DNA from: Aquitalea sp.
Lineage (GTDB): Bacteria > Pseudomonadota > Gammaproteobacteria > Burkholderiales > Chromobacteriaceae
Direction of reading: 5' to 3'
Length of the DNA: 5,044 nucleotides
Assembly: GCA_019232735.1 (NCBI GenBank)
Contig: JAFANL010000292.1
Span: 1 to 5,044 of the forward strand
Shown: positions 5,028 to 5,044 of the stretch, piece by piece
Numbering within the stretch: the stretch's first letter is position 1
How the letters are laid out: each line of letters begins with the position of its first letter
Translations under genes and position numbers: made by a program
The notes under the pieces: model-generated
Told to the model about the DNA's origin: nothing
The model's input: the letters and a program-made list of their open reading frames with translations, nothing else
Database searches by the model: none

Positions 5028-5044
5028 AACAGAATAACCGATAG

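Larger units (their letters stand above)
4971..5044 (+). other. Leader of the rRNA precursor transcript (partial)
   Basis: From the predicted start near 4971 to the window end there is only untranslated leader: a duplicated 11-mer, boxA and then AACAGAATAACCGATAG, which resembles the sequence preceding 16S rRNA in Neisseriales as I remember it. No mature 16S sequence is seen, so the gene should start downstream. The open frame running through here (from 4850) crosses promoter and boxA and is not a gene. Confidence 0.8.

Noticed and set aside
4850..5044. Open frame of 64 codons running to the window end
   Set aside because: It runs through the rRNA promoter, leader repeats and boxA, has no ribosome binding site and shows no protein similarity.
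1..5044. CRISPR array, insertion sequence, integration site, tRNA or phage genes
   Set aside because: No regularly spaced repeats, terminal inverted repeats with a transposase, tRNA cloverleaf or phage-like genes were seen on either strand.

Overview
The window is about 60 % GC, densely coding, and every supported gene is on the + strand. Protein similarity (dipeptide ABC transporter, CoaD, RlmK-type methyltransferase) and the form of the ribosomal RNA leader at the right end suggest a betaproteobacterium, most likely of the Neisseriales (Chromobacterium/Aquitalea/Vogesella-like). That placement is from memory of the families, not from a search. The content is mostly housekeeping; I see no phage, transposon, CRISPR or obvious defence system.

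Left part (1-2100): the distal end of a dipeptide/oligopeptide ABC importer operon. The last 28 codons of a DppC-type permease are followed by the two ATPases DppD (98-1069) and DppF (1069-2040). Spacing is tight (10 nt, then a 1-nt stop/start overlap) and a strong intrinsic terminator follows at 2067-2100. Both ATPases carry the same four-cysteine C-terminal pattern known to hold an iron-sulphur cluster in this family.

Middle part (2100-4205): coaD (phosphopantetheine adenylyltransferase, coenzyme A synthesis), read from a GTG at 2251 and closed by a GC-rich terminator at 2768-2807. Next come a stand-alone RlmK-like 23S rRNA methyltransferase (2861-3811) and, one base later, a small Pro-1 tautomerase-superfamily protein of the 5-carboxymethyl-2-hydroxymuconate isomerase type (3813-4160). 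This pair looks like a two-gene transcription unit ending in a hairpin at 4178-4203.

Right part (4206-5044): a thioredoxin (4311-4673) with an active-site WCGPC, closest in my memory to the catalytic half of thioredoxin 2, closed by a perfect 12-bp terminator hairpin at 4701-4729. From about 4730 to the end there is no protein gene. This is the promoter and leader of a ribosomal RNA operon: near-consensus -35/-10 with 17-bp spacing (4934-4962), a GC-rich discriminator, a dyad just upstream, a repeated 11-mer in the leader and a boxA antitermination element at 5016-5027. The 16S gene itself should begin just beyond the window.

The genes do not form one pathway. The clearest functional units are the peptide importer, the rlmK-tautomerase pair and the rrn promoter. 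The items most worth a second look are regulatory: dyads upstream of coaD and of the rrn -35, the repeated 11-mer in the rrn leader, and a possible promoter buried in the coaD terminator. Also of note is the odd pairing of an rRNA methyltransferase with a ring-cleavage-type isomerase.
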